From Cetobacterium somerae (lineage in GTDB: Bacteria > Fusobacteriota > Fusobacteriia > Fusobacteriales > Fusobacteriaceae): 64,000 nt of DNA. The DNA is taken from assembly GCF_022430525.1 (NCBI RefSeq), contig NZ_CP092520.1, positions 496,001-560,000 of the forward strand, in the 5' to 3' direction. Below, in pieces: positions 34,201 through 41,841 of this stretch; the stretch's first letter is position 1, and each line of letters starts with the position of its first letter. A program made the translations under genes and the position numbers. The notes beneath the pieces are model-generated. The model was not told where the DNA came from and did no database searches. It worked only from the letters and a program-made list of their open reading frames with translations.

Positions 34201-35751
34201 TTAAATCAACTCCTCATATAAAGAGTCTAATCTAATTTTACTGACTATACTTCCTATTTTATTAGAAAGGTCTAATAAAAAATTTTGTTCTTCTATTGTT
34301 AGAGGCGTATCTCCTTCTTCAACAAAAATTAAAGCAATATATTTATTCTCGTTAAATTCAATTCTGTAAGCTGAACTATACTCTTCTAGTTTTATCATAT
34401 CTTTTGAAATAACAATTTCATTATCATCACCTTCTGTAATAAATTCTTTATACTCTTCTGGATCAAAAAGTATTTTTACTTTTACATCTACTAATGTTAC
34501 ATTTTTTAAAATTTCTTTTTGTAGAAGTTTTTCAAAGGTTTTTACATCTCTAACTAAACATAGCCTATTATATATTTTATCAACCGCTTCATTTTTATAT
34601 TTCATTATACCTTCAATAATATTCGTATAAAAATCTAAAATAATTATGGTTCCTAAAATTACAGCTGGCTCTGTTAAAGTTTTAAAATAGAAAAGAGATA
34701 TATAGCTCAAGGTTACACCTATAGAATATCTTATAGCTCTCATTACATTTTCTGTATATATCTTAAAAATATAAAAAACAAGACACCAATAAATATAACA
34801 AATCTCCATTAATTCTATAAAGTAATATAAATTTCTCTCTTTTGGAAACAGTTCTCTGAAAAATTCTAAAACAAAATATGTTATTCCTATGGCAATCCAA
34901 CTAAAAGATATTTTTTTTCGAACTTTTCTTCTTTGAATAAAAAATTGAAACAGTGTAATTATAAAAATTATTCTAGTTAAATCTATTACCCTTCTAGCTG
35001 TTCTAATAATATTTAAAAAGACTGGTGATTCTTCTAATAAATATACATAAAACTGTGGCGAATACAATATTAATAGAGTTACTATATTATAAAAATAAAT
35101 TATACCTAAACAACTCCAAATAAAAATTCTAAATTTTTTAAATTTTTTAGATAAAATATTTTCTAAAAAATAAAATATTAATAAAAATAAAAGCACTCGT
35201 GTTATTGTGTATTCAGCCATAATTAGATAGTTATTTTGAAATCCTATCCGTAAACTAAATAACATCTTTCCTATTAAAAGAAAAAATATAACTTTTAAAC
35301 TATTTCCTTTAGGAATTCTATGTCTACTATTTAAATATATAAAAATATTAAAACCTATTAAACATGCTGTTAAAAAATTCAAAAAAACTTCTTGAATTTT
35401 AGAAAATTTTACTCCCTCTAAATTTAAATATATTTTTTCCCAATTTTTTTGCTTCTTTAAAATGTATTCATCTGAATCATCTCTGTATTTTCCCTTTAAA
35501 AGATATTCGCCATTTGGAACATTATAAAATAAACTACCATTTAAAAAATTACGTTGTTCTATTTTCTCTTTTAAAATATTTCCATCAATAGGAGATAGCG
35601 TATATTCTCCTATATTTCTCTCTAACACTTCAAAATTCTTTATCTTAGGAACTACGTATATAAAATCCTTTTTTACTTTTGATAATTCCAATAACTTAAA
35701 AGAAAACAAAGCTGTTATTAAAAAAATGAAAATAAGACTTTTTCTATGCAT
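34201..35751 (-). CDS. 7TM sensor-like membrane protein with C-terminal GAF-like domain and no kinase domain
   Basis: 516 residues. An N-terminal hydrophobic segment (about 7-20), an exported region of about 95 residues, then roughly seven or eight membrane helices (about 118-370; e.g. IQEVFLNFLTACLIGFNIFIYL, IAIGITYFVLEFF, IYWCLVFYIFKIY). The cytosolic end (about 385-516) resembles a GAF-type domain: VDKIYNRLCLVRDVKTFEKLLQKEIL and LTIEEQNFLLDLSNKIG. In histidine kinases such a module precedes DHp and ATPase domains, but the protein stops here: no H-box, N-box or G-box is visible. Linked to a LytTR regulator. It may signal by direct contact or be served by a kinase elsewhere. Confidence 0.65.
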   Translation of the reverse strand: MHRKSLIFIFLITALFSFKLLELSKVKKDFIYVVPKIKNFEVLERNIGEYTLSPIDGNILKEKIEQRNFLNGSLFYNVPNGEYLLKGKYRDDSDEYILKKQKNWEKIYLNLEGVKFSKIQEVFLNFLTACLIGFNIFIYLNSRHRIPKGNSLKVIFFLLIGKMLFSLRIGFQNNYLIMAEYTITRVLLFLLIFYFLENILSKKFKKFRIFIWSCLGIIYFYNIVTLLILYSPQFYVYLLEESPVFLNIIRTARRVIDLTRIIFIITLFQFFIQRRKVRKKISFSWIAIGITYFVLEFFRELFPKERNLYYFIELMEICYIYWCLVFYIFKIYTENVMRAIRYSIGVTLSYISLFYFKTLTEPAVILGTIIILDFYTNIIEGIMKYKNEAVDKIYNRLCLVRDVKTFEKLLQKEILKNVTLVDVKVKILFDPEEYKEFITEGDDNEIVISKDMIKLEEYSSAYRIEFNENKYIALIFVEEGDTPLTIEEQNFLLDLSNKIGSIVSKIRLDSLYEELI

Positions 35752-35820
35752 TTTCTCTCCTTTATTTTAATTATATTTTTTTCATTATACCTTTTCTTAT
35801 AAAAGATATACAAGAAAAAT

Positions 35821-35867
35821 ATACCCCAACCTATTTCTTTTCTAAAAGAAAATTTCGATTGGGGTAT
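35821..35867. terminator. Terminator of the TraT-like lipoprotein gene
   Basis: ATACCCCAA (35821-35829) pairs with TTGGGGTAT (35859-35867), with an inner TTTCTTTT/AAAAGAAA stem and A- or T-rich flanks. Confidence 0.8.
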
Positions 35868-35870
35868 TTT

Positions 35871-36581
35871 TTAAAAGATATTAGAAATTGAGTTTATAAG
35901 TTCTCCTTCTAATAATGGAGTCGCTTCTTCAAATTTTAAATTAACCTTATTTGCTGTACTAACTACACGTGTTTGATATTTATTCATATTTCCTGAATCT
36001 ACAGATGTTGTTGCCGCAACTCCTCTAGTTCCTTGCTTTATAAGATTTACATTATCTATAACTACTTTTTTACTTGTTCTTTCACTAATTACTATATCTG
36101 TTATCATTACATAATACACGTCTTCAACTAAAGCATCTGCAGCTGTAGCTACAACTCCACCTACTAAACCTAATCCTATTGCACTATTTACAGAACCAGT
36201 ATTATACGCTCCTAGTGCTCCTCCTACTCCTGCACCTACTAAACCTGCTTCTGCTGGATTACTATTTCTTAAATCCTCTTTATTTAATTTTAAGATATTA
36301 GCTTGTAACCAATAGTTTGATTTTTTAGGGTTATTTGTTATCTTATATCCTTTTGAAATTAATAAACTTTTTATACTATTTTCAATATTTAATGTTTTTG
36401 GAGTTGTATTCTTAACTTGAACAAAAATTGTTTTATCTCCTACATACTCTGGATTTAGCCAAATCGTTTCTGACATTTGAGTTTGTACTTCTAAATTTCT
36501 CTTTTTTACTATCGTATTTACACTACTACATCCCGTTAATAACATAAAAGTAGATATAATTATTAGTATTATTCTTTTCAT
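35871..36581 (-). CDS. TraT-like outer-membrane lipoprotein (complement-resistance / surface-exclusion family)
   Basis: 236 residues. Signal peptide with lipobox LLTGC (Cys18). The sequence SETIWLNP, then VQVKNTTPKTLNIENSIKSLLISKGYKITNNPKKSNYWLQANIL matches TraT's N-terminal half, and the glycine-rich hydrophobic stretch AGLVGAGVGGALGAYNTGSVNSAIGLGLVGGVV (key positions about 107-140) matches TraT's characteristic membrane-associated segment. Length is close to TraT (about 244). Chromosomal TraT homologs occur outside plasmids; there are no conjugation genes here, so exclusion function is not implied. Confidence 0.85.
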   Translation of the reverse strand: MKRIILIIISTFMLLTGCSSVNTIVKKRNLEVQTQMSETIWLNPEYVGDKTIFVQVKNTTPKTLNIENSIKSLLISKGYKITNNPKKSNYWLQANILKLNKEDLRNSNPAEAGLVGAGVGGALGAYNTGSVNSAIGLGLVGGVVATAADALVEDVYYVMITDIVISERTSKKVVIDNVNLIKQGTRGVAATTSVDSGNMNKYQTRVVSTANKVNLKFEEATPLLEGELINSISNIF

Positions 36582-36803
36582 TAAATCCTCCTAATTTTCA
36601 TCTGTTTTTATTTTATTATATCTAATAAATTTTATATTAAGATAGAATCTACATGAATACCCATATTTTTTTACATAAAATATTTATTTTAATGTATAAA
36701 ATTTAATATTCAAAGTATATTTTTTCAATATTTATGTAAAAAATTATCATTTTGTAGTTTTTTGTATTAAAATTATAACTAACAATATAAAGGTGGTGAA
36801 TAA

Positions 36804-37613
36804 ATGTATATTACATTAAGAAAAAATAAAAAAATAAAAGTAAATATTTTAGGAGAAGGAGATCCAATTATTTTTATCCACTCATATCTTTGGGATAGTA
36901 ATATGTGGGAGCCTCAACTAAAAGAACTTTCAAAAAGCTTCAAGTGTATCTCTATAGATTTATGGGGGCATGGTGAATCTGACTTTTTAAATAAAGAGGA
37001 TACTTGTTCTCTTAAAGAACTTACTGAAGATATAATTAATATAGCAGACCAATTAAATATAAAACAATTCGATTATATTGGTTTATCTGTAGGTGCTATG
37101 TTAGGTACTTATTTAGCATTAAATTATAATAATCGAATTAAAAAATTAGTTTTAATGGATGGATATTCTGGAGATGAGCCTATTTCAACACAAGAAAAAT
37201 ATATAAATTTATTAAATACTATTGAACATTTAAAGTATATTCCAGAAGAACTTGCAAATATAATTACCCCAATGTTTTTTAGTAAAAATGAAGGGAATTC
37301 TAAAGGAATTTTTTATAGAAATTTTAAAAATGAACTTATGAATAAAAAAGAGAAAAATATTGATACTATTGTTAAATTAGGAAGAGAAATTTTTCAAAGA
37401 GAAAATCTTCTAAATGAAATGAAAAATATTAAAAATCCAACCTTATTTTTAGTTGGAGATGAAGATATCCCTAGACCAGCATATGAAAGTCTTGAAATGC
37501 ATAAGCTAGTTAAAAACTCAAAACTAACTATTATTCCAAATGCTGGACATATATCTAATTTAGAAAATCCTGCATTTGTAAATAGTGAAATAATAAAATT
37601 TTTGAATAAATAA
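36804..37613 (+). CDS. Alpha/beta hydrolase
   Basis: 269 residues. IIFIHSYLWDSNMWEPQ (oxyanion HS/HG region), DLWGHGESD, then the nucleophile elbow GLSVGAMLG (Ser in G-x-S-x-G), acid region LFLVGDEDIPRP and PNAGHISNLENP with the catalytic His near the C-terminus. Resembles the 3-oxoadipate enol-lactonase / haloperoxidase-like group, which act on small esters or lactones; substrate unknown. AAAGGTGGTG precedes the ATG. Monocistronic, between TraT and the tRNA cluster. Confidence 0.85.
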   Translation: MYITLRKNKKIKVNILGEGDPIIFIHSYLWDSNMWEPQLKELSKSFKCISIDLWGHGESDFLNKEDTCSLKELTEDIINIADQLNIKQFDYIGLSVGAMLGTYLALNYNNRIKKLVLMDGYSGDEPISTQEKYINLLNTIEHLKYIPEELANIITPMFFSKNEGNSKGIFYRNFKNELMNKKEKNIDTIVKLGREIFQRENLLNEMKNIKNPTLFLVGDEDIPRPAYESLEMHKLVKNSKLTIIPNAGHISNLENPAFVNSEIIKFLNK

Positions 37614-37614
37614 T

Positions 37615-37645
37615 AAAAAAAGCACAGAGTAATCTGTGCTTAAAA
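37615..37645. terminator. Terminator between the hydrolase gene and the tRNA operon
   Basis: AGCACAG (37621-37627) pairs with CTGTGCT (37634-37640). On the minus strand it is followed by seven T residues, so it mainly ends the tRNA operon; it can also serve the hydrolase. Confidence 0.85.
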
Positions 37646-37653
37646 TTTCAAAA

Positions 37654-37730
37654 TGGTGCCTAGAAAAGGATTCGAACCTTCGACCGCCCGGGTATGAACC
37701 GGGTGCTCTAGCCAACTGAGCTATCTAGGC
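37654..37730 (-). tRNA. tRNA-Met (CAT)
   Basis: Cloverleaf with acceptor GCCTAGA/TCTAGGC, anticodon stem CCCGG/CCGGG with loop TTCATAC, T-loop TTCGAAT, and encoded CCA. 77 bases including CCA. Could be elongator Met or a CAU-Ile isoacceptor; elongator Met favoured. Confidence 0.9.
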
Positions 37731-37733
37731 AAA

Positions 37734-37808
37734 TGGCTGGGGTGGCTGGATTCGAACCAACGCATGACGGAGTCAAAGTCCGTTGCCTTACCGCTTGGCG
37801 ACACCCCA
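37734..37808 (-). tRNA. tRNA-Gln (TTG)
   Basis: Acceptor TGGGGTG/CACCCCA with unpaired G before the encoded CCA, anticodon loop CTTTGAC giving TTG. 75 bases. Confidence 0.93.
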
Positions 37809-37811
37809 AAG

Positions 37812-37887
37812 TGGTGCGTCATACTGGGCTCGAACCAGTGACAACACGATTAAAAGTCGTGTGCTCTACCATCTGAGCTAATGACGC
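37812..37887 (-). tRNA. tRNA-Lys (TTT)
   Basis: Acceptor GCGTCAT paired at both ends, anticodon loop CTTTTAA giving TTT, encoded CCA. 76 bases. Confidence 0.93.
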
Positions 37888-37896
37888 ATTTTTTTA

Positions 37897-37972
37897 TGGA
37901 GCGGGAGACGAGGGTCGAACTCGCGACATTCAGCTTGGAAGGCTGACGCTCTACCAACTGAGCTACTCCCGC
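37897..37972 (-). tRNA. tRNA-Gly (TCC)
   Basis: Acceptor GCGGGAG, anticodon loop CTTCCAA giving TCC, T-loop region GTTCGACCC and encoded CCA. 76 bases. Confidence 0.93.
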
Positions 37973-37988
37973 ATTTTTATAAATTTTA

Positions 37989-38065
37989 TGGGGTGACCGA
38001 CGGGATTCGAACCCGCGACAACCAGATCCACAAACTGGCGCTCTACCAACTGAACTACGGCCACC
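37989..38065 (-). tRNA. tRNA-His (GTG)
   Basis: Anticodon loop TTGTGGA giving GTG. Acceptor GTGGCCG/CGGTCAC with an extra G at the -1 position facing C73, the identity mark of tRNA-His. Encoded CCA. 77 bases with G-1. Confidence 0.93.
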
Positions 38066-38071
38066 ATAAAA

Positions 38072-38159
38072 TGGTGCCTGGGGCCGGAATCGAACCGGCA
38101 CGCTATCAGATAGCTCAGGATTTTAAGTCCTGTGCGTCTACCTATTCCGCCACCCAGGC
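38072..38159 (-). tRNA. tRNA-Leu (TAA), copy 1
   Basis: Class II tRNA with long variable arm, acceptor GCCTGGG, anticodon loop CTTAAAA giving TAA, encoded CCA, 88 bases. First gene of the six-tRNA operon. Identical in sequence to the copy at 46857-46944. Confidence 0.94.
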
Positions 38160-38191
38160 GTTGATTTCTCGCTTTCGCTTTCAACAAAATA

Positions 38192-38220
38192 ATAGTACCA
38201 TTTTTTTCAACAAAAGTCAA
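38192..38220 (-). promoter_or_regulatory. Promoter of the six-tRNA operon
   Basis: On the minus strand TTGACT (38215-38220), 17-base spacer, TACTAT (38192-38197), about 33 bases before mature tRNA-Leu. Confidence 0.75.
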
Positions 38221-38311
38221 CAAGTTTTTTATTTTTTTATAAAAAAAATTTTATTGCAACTTTTTTCAACTTATGATACCATTGAATGACTCTATATTTA
38301 GGAGAATTAAA

Positions 38312-38460
38312 AAGAAACTAAGCGCCAGAACTTTTTAAGTTGACGAGGACTGGAATCATCGAACATTCGGCGGGTATTCCAGAGGTGACTACAACCTTAG
38401 ACCTTCTACAAATCTAAAGGGTGACTTTTAGGACAAAGGAAAGTAAGTAGTGATTCTTCT
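38312..38460 (+). ncRNA. glmS ribozyme (glucosamine-6-phosphate-sensing riboswitch)
   Basis: The 5' core AGCGCCAGAACT (38321-38332), then GTTGACGAGGA (38339-38349), CATTCGGCGGGTATTCC and the A/G-rich end AGGACAAAGGAAAGTAAGTA are the conserved elements of the glmS ribozyme. Self-cleavage is expected between A38321 and G38322, 186 bases before the glmS start. It lets glucosamine-6-phosphate destabilise the glmS mRNA. Boundaries on the 3' side are approximate. Confidence 0.93.
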
Positions 38461-38507
38461 TAAATATAAAGAACATTGAAAATTAAATATTTTAAGGAGG
38501 ATTTTTT

Positions 38508-40328
38508 ATGTGTGGAATTGTTGGTTACATAGGAAAAGGAGATGCTAAAAGTGTTGTTTTACAAGGGTTAGAAAAACTTGAGTACAGAGGATACGACTCA
38601 GCTGGTATCGCAATTATAAAGGATTCTAAAATTATAGTTGAAAAGAAAAAAGGTAAACTAAAAAATTTAGAAACTCACCTAGAGGGAATGGATTTAGACT
38701 CTCATATTGGAATCGGTCATACAAGATGGGCTACTCATGGTGAGCCATCTGATAGAAATTCTCATCCTCACTTTAGTGAAGATATGTCTATTGCAGTAGT
38801 TCATAATGGAATTATTGAAAACTATTCAATATTAAAAAATGAACTTATTGAGAAAGGTTATAGATTCAATTCTGATACAGATACTGAAGTAGTTGCGCAT
38901 CTTATTCATTCTCTTTATAAAGGAAACCTTTTTAATGCTGTTACAGAAGCTATAAAACAACTTAGAGGAAGTTATGCTCTTGGAATTCTTCATAAAGATT
39001 TTCCAGATGAAATTATCTGTGCAAGAAAGGATAGTCCACTTGTAATCGGAGTTGGAAAAAATGAAAACATTATCGCATCTGATGTCCCTGCACTTCTAAA
39101 ATATACTAAGAATGTGTATTTTTTAGAAGATGGAGATATCGCTAGATTAACTGCTGACTCTATTGAAATCTTTGACAAAACTTTAAATTCTGTAAGAAGA
39201 GAAATTAAAGTCATTGAATGGGACTACGAACAGGCTACTAAAGGTGGTTTCCCTCATTTTATGATTAAAGAAATTTTCGAACAGCCAAAATCTATCGAAG
39301 AAACTTTGAATAGAAGAGTTCACAATGGAATCATTGACTTCTCTGATGTTTTATCTGATGATGAAATCAATAAATTTGATATGATTCATATTGTTGCTTG
39401 TGGAACTGCGTATCATGCTGGATTACAAGGCCAATATGCTTTAAGAGAAATTTCTAGAATTAACTCTTTAGTTGAAATTGCATCTGAATATAGATATATG
39501 AATCCTTTTGTTAACGAAAACACCTTAGCTATTTTTGTAAGCCAATCTGGTGAAACCTTAGATACACTTGCTGCTTTAAAAGAAGCAAAATCTAGAGGTG
39601 CAAAAACATTAGCTATTACTAACGTTGTTGGTTCAACTATTTCAAGAGAAGCTCATAATACAATTTATACTATGGCTGGCCCTGAAATTGCAGTTGCTTC
39701 TACTAAAGCTTATACAACACAAGTGACTATTTTTCAATTATTAGCTATATATTTAGCTGAGAAAAAAGGAAGATTAGCTAAAGAAAAAGCAGAAAAGTTA
39801 ATATCTTCTTTATATAGTATTCCAGAAAAAATCAAAACTACTTTAGATAATACCGAAATTATCAAAAGTGTTGCAAACTTCATGAAAGATAAGCATAATG
39901 GTTTTTATATTGGAAGAGGTGTGGATTTTGCTACAGCTCTAGAAGGATCATTAAAAATGAAAGAGATTACATATATTCATACTGAAGCCTTTCCTGCTGG
40001 AGAGTTAAAGCACGGTTCAATAGCTTTAATAGAACCGGGAACACCCGTTGTAGTTATTGGAATGCAGTCAAATCTTTTAGAAAAAACAATATCAAATATA
40101 AAAGAGCTTAAAGCTAGAGGTGCACATATTATAACTATTGCAAGAAAATCTTGTGAAGAAGCTATTAATGTTTCTGATGAGTTTATCGGCGTAGAAGATA
40201 TTGAAGATGTTTTCTCTGTTTTATTAGCTATTATTCCATTACAACTTTTATCATACTTCACATCAGTAGATAAAGGTATCGATGTAGATAAACCTAGAAA
40301 TCTAGCAAAATCAGTAACTGTTGAATAA
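38508..40328 (+). CDS. glmS: Glutamine-fructose-6-phosphate aminotransferase (isomerizing)
   Basis: 606 residues. It makes glucosamine-6-phosphate for cell-wall and LPS sugars. The processed N-terminus MCGIVGYIG supplies the Cys1 nucleophile of the class II glutaminase domain; GHTRWATHG, HNGIIENY and GSYALG follow. Two SIS domains follow: ACGTAYHAG, SQSGETLDT and STKAYTTQ. It ends KPRNLAKSVTVE, the conserved C-terminal tail. AAGGAGG is 8 bases upstream. Controlled by the glmS ribozyme in its leader. Confidence 0.97.
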   Translation: MCGIVGYIGKGDAKSVVLQGLEKLEYRGYDSAGIAIIKDSKIIVEKKKGKLKNLETHLEGMDLDSHIGIGHTRWATHGEPSDRNSHPHFSEDMSIAVVHNGIIENYSILKNELIEKGYRFNSDTDTEVVAHLIHSLYKGNLFNAVTEAIKQLRGSYALGILHKDFPDEIICARKDSPLVIGVGKNENIIASDVPALLKYTKNVYFLEDGDIARLTADSIEIFDKTLNSVRREIKVIEWDYEQATKGGFPHFMIKEIFEQPKSIEETLNRRVHNGIIDFSDVLSDDEINKFDMIHIVACGTAYHAGLQGQYALREISRINSLVEIASEYRYMNPFVNENTLAIFVSQSGETLDTLAALKEAKSRGAKTLAITNVVGSTISREAHNTIYTMAGPEIAVASTKAYTTQVTIFQLLAIYLAEKKGRLAKEKAEKLISSLYSIPEKIKTTLDNTEIIKSVANFMKDKHNGFYIGRGVDFATALEGSLKMKEITYIHTEAFPAGELKHGSIALIEPGTPVVVIGMQSNLLEKTISNIKELKARGAHIITIARKSCEEAINVSDEFIGVEDIEDVFSVLLAIIPLQLLSYFTSVDKGIDVDKPRNLAKSVTVE

Positions 40329-40331
40329 TTC

Positions 40332-40362
40332 AAAAAGAGCCTATCGGCTCTTTTTTTTATAC
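40332..40362 (+). terminator. glmS terminator
   Basis: AAAAAGAGCC (40332-40341) pairs with GGCTCTTTTT (40346-40355), followed by further T residues. Confidence 0.93.
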
Positions 40363-40422
40363 TTATTAAGTAGAATTTAACATTTTTTCATGTTATAATA
40401 TTTTTACTTTAGGAGGTTATAT

Positions 40423-41277
40423 ATGAATGATAGATTAAAAGGTACAATTTGGATGTGTATCTCTGCTTTAGGGATGGCACTAATGGGAGCTACAGTTAAA
40501 TTTATTGGTAGCGATATCTCGACTTTTGAAAAACTTTTTTTTAGAAATCTTATTGGTGTAGTTATGTTACTTTTTACAATGAGAGGACAAAATATAAATA
40601 TTTGGGGAAGTAGTAATAAAAGTAGATTATTTATGGTTTACAGATGTGTTATCGGGTTAACTGGTGCAGTTTTATATTTTTATTGTATAAACAAACTTTA
40701 TTTAGCTGATTCAGCTTTATTAAATAAACTTTCACCATTCTTTGTAACTATTTTTGCTACATTATTTCTAAAAGAAAAACTTGAAAGGCATCAAATCCCA
40801 ATTTTAATCGTTGTATTATTTGGAGCTCTTCTTGTTATCAAACCTAAATTTAGTTTTGAAATGCTTCCAGCTCTAGCAGGATTCTTGTCAGCTATTTTTG
40901 CTGGTGGTGCCTATACTTTAGTTAGATATCTTAGAACTATGGAAGAACCATCAACTTTAGTTTTATGGTTTTCAGCTTTTTCTATGGTTGGAATGATTCC
41001 ACCTATGTTAATCCAAGGGTTCGTTATTCCTAGTGGGGTTCAATTATTTTATCTTATTTTAACTGGTATTTTCGCAACTGTTGGACAAATCGGTTTAGCA
41101 TACGCTTATAAATATGCTTTAGCTAGTGAAGTTTCTATATACCAGTACTTAAGTATTATATTTTCAGCTATAATCGGTTTTATTTTTTGGAAAGAAATTC
41201 CAGATACTTTAAGTCTGATTGGTGGATTAATAATTATTGGAGCAGCTATTTTTAACTACAGATTATCAAAAAAGTGA
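40423..41277 (+). CDS. DMT-superfamily EamA-type transporter
   Basis: 284 residues with about ten membrane helices in two EamA repeats (e.g. TIWMCISALGMALMGATVKF and AGFLSAIFAGGAYTLVRYLR). The segment PFFVTIFATLFLKEKLERHQIPILIVVLFGALLVIKP is a typical EamA repeat end. Family members export metabolites or amino acids; no specific substrate is apparent. TAGGAGG 6 bases upstream of ATG. Confidence 0.87.
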   Translation: MNDRLKGTIWMCISALGMALMGATVKFIGSDISTFEKLFFRNLIGVVMLLFTMRGQNINIWGSSNKSRLFMVYRCVIGLTGAVLYFYCINKLYLADSALLNKLSPFFVTIFATLFLKEKLERHQIPILIVVLFGALLVIKPKFSFEMLPALAGFLSAIFAGGAYTLVRYLRTMEEPSTLVLWFSAFSMVGMIPPMLIQGFVIPSGVQLFYLILTGIFATVGQIGLAYAYKYALASEVSIYQYLSIIFSAIIGFIFWKEIPDTLSLIGGLIIIGAAIFNYRLSKK

Positions 41278-41299
41278 TTGCGATAGCAATCACTTTTTT
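41270..41299. terminator. Bidirectional terminator between the DMT transporter and YkgJ-like genes
   Basis: AAAAGTGATTGC (41270-41281) pairs perfectly with GCAATCACTTTT (41286-41297) around a GATA loop; the stem contains the transporter's stop codon. Confidence 0.92.
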
Positions 41300-41829
41300 A
41301 TCTCTTCTATCACACTGTTTAACTTAACATTTTGTTTATTTTTATATTTCTTATACTCTTCTATCACCTTATCATCTATAAAATAATATCTTTCATCATT
41401 TAGCTGATAACTTTTTAAAGGATATTTTTCTATTCTAACATCTTTTTTTTCTATTCTTATAACTGTTGAACAACCCTTTTTACAAGGTTCTAAAGGAGAG
41501 CAAGTTTTAAAACAATCATCTTTTTCATAGATTTTATATGATATATATCTACAACATATCGGCCTTAATTTATATATCAAACATTTTCCTAGTTCTTTAT
41601 CGTGAAAATAGCAAATATTTTCCTCTAATTTATTTTTTAATATTTTTTCTCTTATCTCATTATTTTTCTTTAAAAACTCTATTATCTCTTTCTTTTCATC
41701 TAAAGATATTAATGAATAATCCCAATTACAGCAACCACATGAATTAGAAGTTTGATTACATAACCTTTCCCCATTCAACTGCACTATTTTATTTTTTGCA
41801 TCTTCCAATATTTCTCTTAATATTTTCAT
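41290..41829 (-). CDS. YkgJ-family cysteine-cluster (putative metal-binding) protein
   Basis: 179 residues. The CxxCxxC-type cluster begins SNSCGCCNWDYSL (about 28-40), with CYFHDKELGKCLIYKLRPICCRYI (about 73-96) and a further C-rich segment CFKTCSPLEPCKKGCS. This pattern is that of the YkgJ/CxxCxxCC family (Zn or Fe-S binding, enzymatic role unknown). It starts 12 bases after the TonB receptor stop on the same strand, so it is probably under the same B12 riboswitch. Confidence 0.75.
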   Translation of the reverse strand: MKILREILEDAKNKIVQLNGERLCNQTSNSCGCCNWDYSLISLDEKKEIIEFLKKNNEIREKILKNKLEENICYFHDKELGKCLIYKLRPICCRYISYKIYEKDDCFKTCSPLEPCKKGCSTVIRIEKKDVRIEKYPLKSYQLNDERYYFIDDKVIEEYKKYKNKQNVKLNSVIEEIKK

Positions 41830-41841
41830 ATTTTCTTCCTT

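Noticed and set aside
35871-36581. TraT-like gene as sign of an integrated plasmid
   Set aside because: No transfer, replication, integrase or repeat sequences nearby; TraT homologs are also ordinary chromosomal lipoproteins.
37850-38223. Two overlapping frames on the minus strand giving peptides such as GRSSVGRAPVCGSGCRGFESRRSP and AGVAQLVERQPSKL
   Set aside because: These are well-known spurious translations of tRNA genes; all bases belong to the tRNA-Gly, tRNA-His, tRNA-Lys and tRNA-Leu genes.
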